Positions 63,869 to 64,000 of a DNA stretch of 64,000 bases are shown one piece after another; positions within the stretch are counted from its first letter, which is position 1, and every line of letters begins with the position of its first letter. Below the pieces are notes generated by a model. That model saw nothing but the letters and a program-made list of their open reading frames with translations, was not told the origin of the DNA and did not search any database. The stretch comes from Devosia rhodophyticola (GTDB taxonomy: Bacteria; Pseudomonadota; Alphaproteobacteria; Rhizobiales; Devosiaceae). Position numbers and translations under genes: made by a program. The DNA lies in NCBI RefSeq assembly GCF_028816475.1, contig NZ_CP118247.1:1954001-2018000 (forward strand), given 5' to 3'.

Positions 63869-64000
63869 TGAAATCCGCTGACGCCACTGAGGTTTTGCCA
63901 TCACCGCACGCCCGCTCCGGTCTGTGGACGCTCTGGTCAATGATGCGATCCGAGCCAATGCTGCTCGGTGGTGGCGCGGTCCTGTTGTTGCTGGTTCTGG
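63868..64000 (+). CDS. Peptide/opine-type ABC transporter permease, DppC-like (partial, cut by window end)
   Basis: First 44 codons only. Begins MKSADATEVLPSPHARSGLW and enters a hydrophobic helix (MLLGGGAVLLLLVLVL). Position after a DppB gene and the overlapping start identify it as the second permease; ATPase genes are expected beyond the right edge. Confidence 0.8.
   Translation, partial: MKSADATEVLPSPHARSGLWTLWSMMRSEPMLLGGGAVLLLLVL

Noticed and set aside
1..64000. CRISPR arrays, tRNA or rRNA genes, integrases or insertion sequences
   Set aside because: Looked for regularly spaced repeats, tRNA-like cloverleaf ends and transposase/integrase motifs; none were found.

Overview
The window looks like chromosomal DNA of an alphaproteobacterium of the order Hyphomicrobiales (Rhizobiales), plausibly Devosia or a close relative. 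The reasons are the rhizobial-style gene neighbourhoods (ispA/mtgA/rpmF, ftsE-ftsX-plsC, hisC-tyrA-DUF2125), the DUF2125 and twin-transmembrane HIG1 families, the PduO/GluQRS/TlpA/ArgH repertoire, moderately high GC, and frequent ATGA or TGATG gene overlaps. The genus is an inference from gene content, not from a marker gene. No rRNA, tRNA, CRISPR, prophage or insertion sequence was recognised.

Layout. 0.2-8.3 kb: a chemotaxis block (chemoreceptor, cheR, cheB, a cheY-type receiver, then two chemoreceptors whose C-termini both end in DWxEF, a likely CheR/CheB tether). 8.4-14 kb: methylglyoxal synthase and a branched-chain amino acid ABC importer (livG, livF, livH, livM), with livJ convergent across a shared terminator. 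14.2-19.3 kb: an orphan betaine-type binding protein, a DUF442/TIGR01244 protein and pyruvate carboxylase. 19.3-20.0 kb is a non-coding, hairpin-rich gap. 20.0-25.5 kb: DUF1232, fumarase C, L32, MtgA, farnesyl-diphosphate synthase, MOSC and YbaK proteins. 25.6-28.2 kb: a compact arsR-acr3-arsC-arsH operon with a palindromic operator lying on its promoter. 28.2-51.9 kb: housekeeping genes (ispG, gloB, hisC, tyrA, plsC, ftsX/ftsE, lysA, argH, tlpA, rhomboid, pduO, gluQ, alkA, dsbB), with three copies of a dispersed ~105 bp palindromic repeat.

52.9-64.0 kb is the accessory part. It holds a polar amino acid ABC importer, an unusual NMT1/THI5-like protein with no signal peptide, then a LacI-family regulator with an MLE-type enolase-superfamily enzyme (divergent), a second enolase-superfamily protein that has lost its metal ligands, a sulfatase, and a dipeptide-type ABC importer that runs off the right edge. 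A near-identical 14-bp palindrome precedes both the lacI/enolase divergent promoter and the importer, so these genes probably form one LacI-type regulon for import, desulfation and conversion of an unknown, possibly sulfated, organic acid or amino acid derivative.

Sequence quality matters here. At least eight single-base indels and one in-frame stop interrupt otherwise well-conserved genes: a chemoreceptor, livF/livH, fumC twice, ispA, plsC, a lysR-type regulator and an AAA ATPase. Because several of these genes are normally indispensable, residual sequencing or assembly errors are the simplest explanation. The affected loci are marked as pseudogene (or noted) with the repaired reading described.
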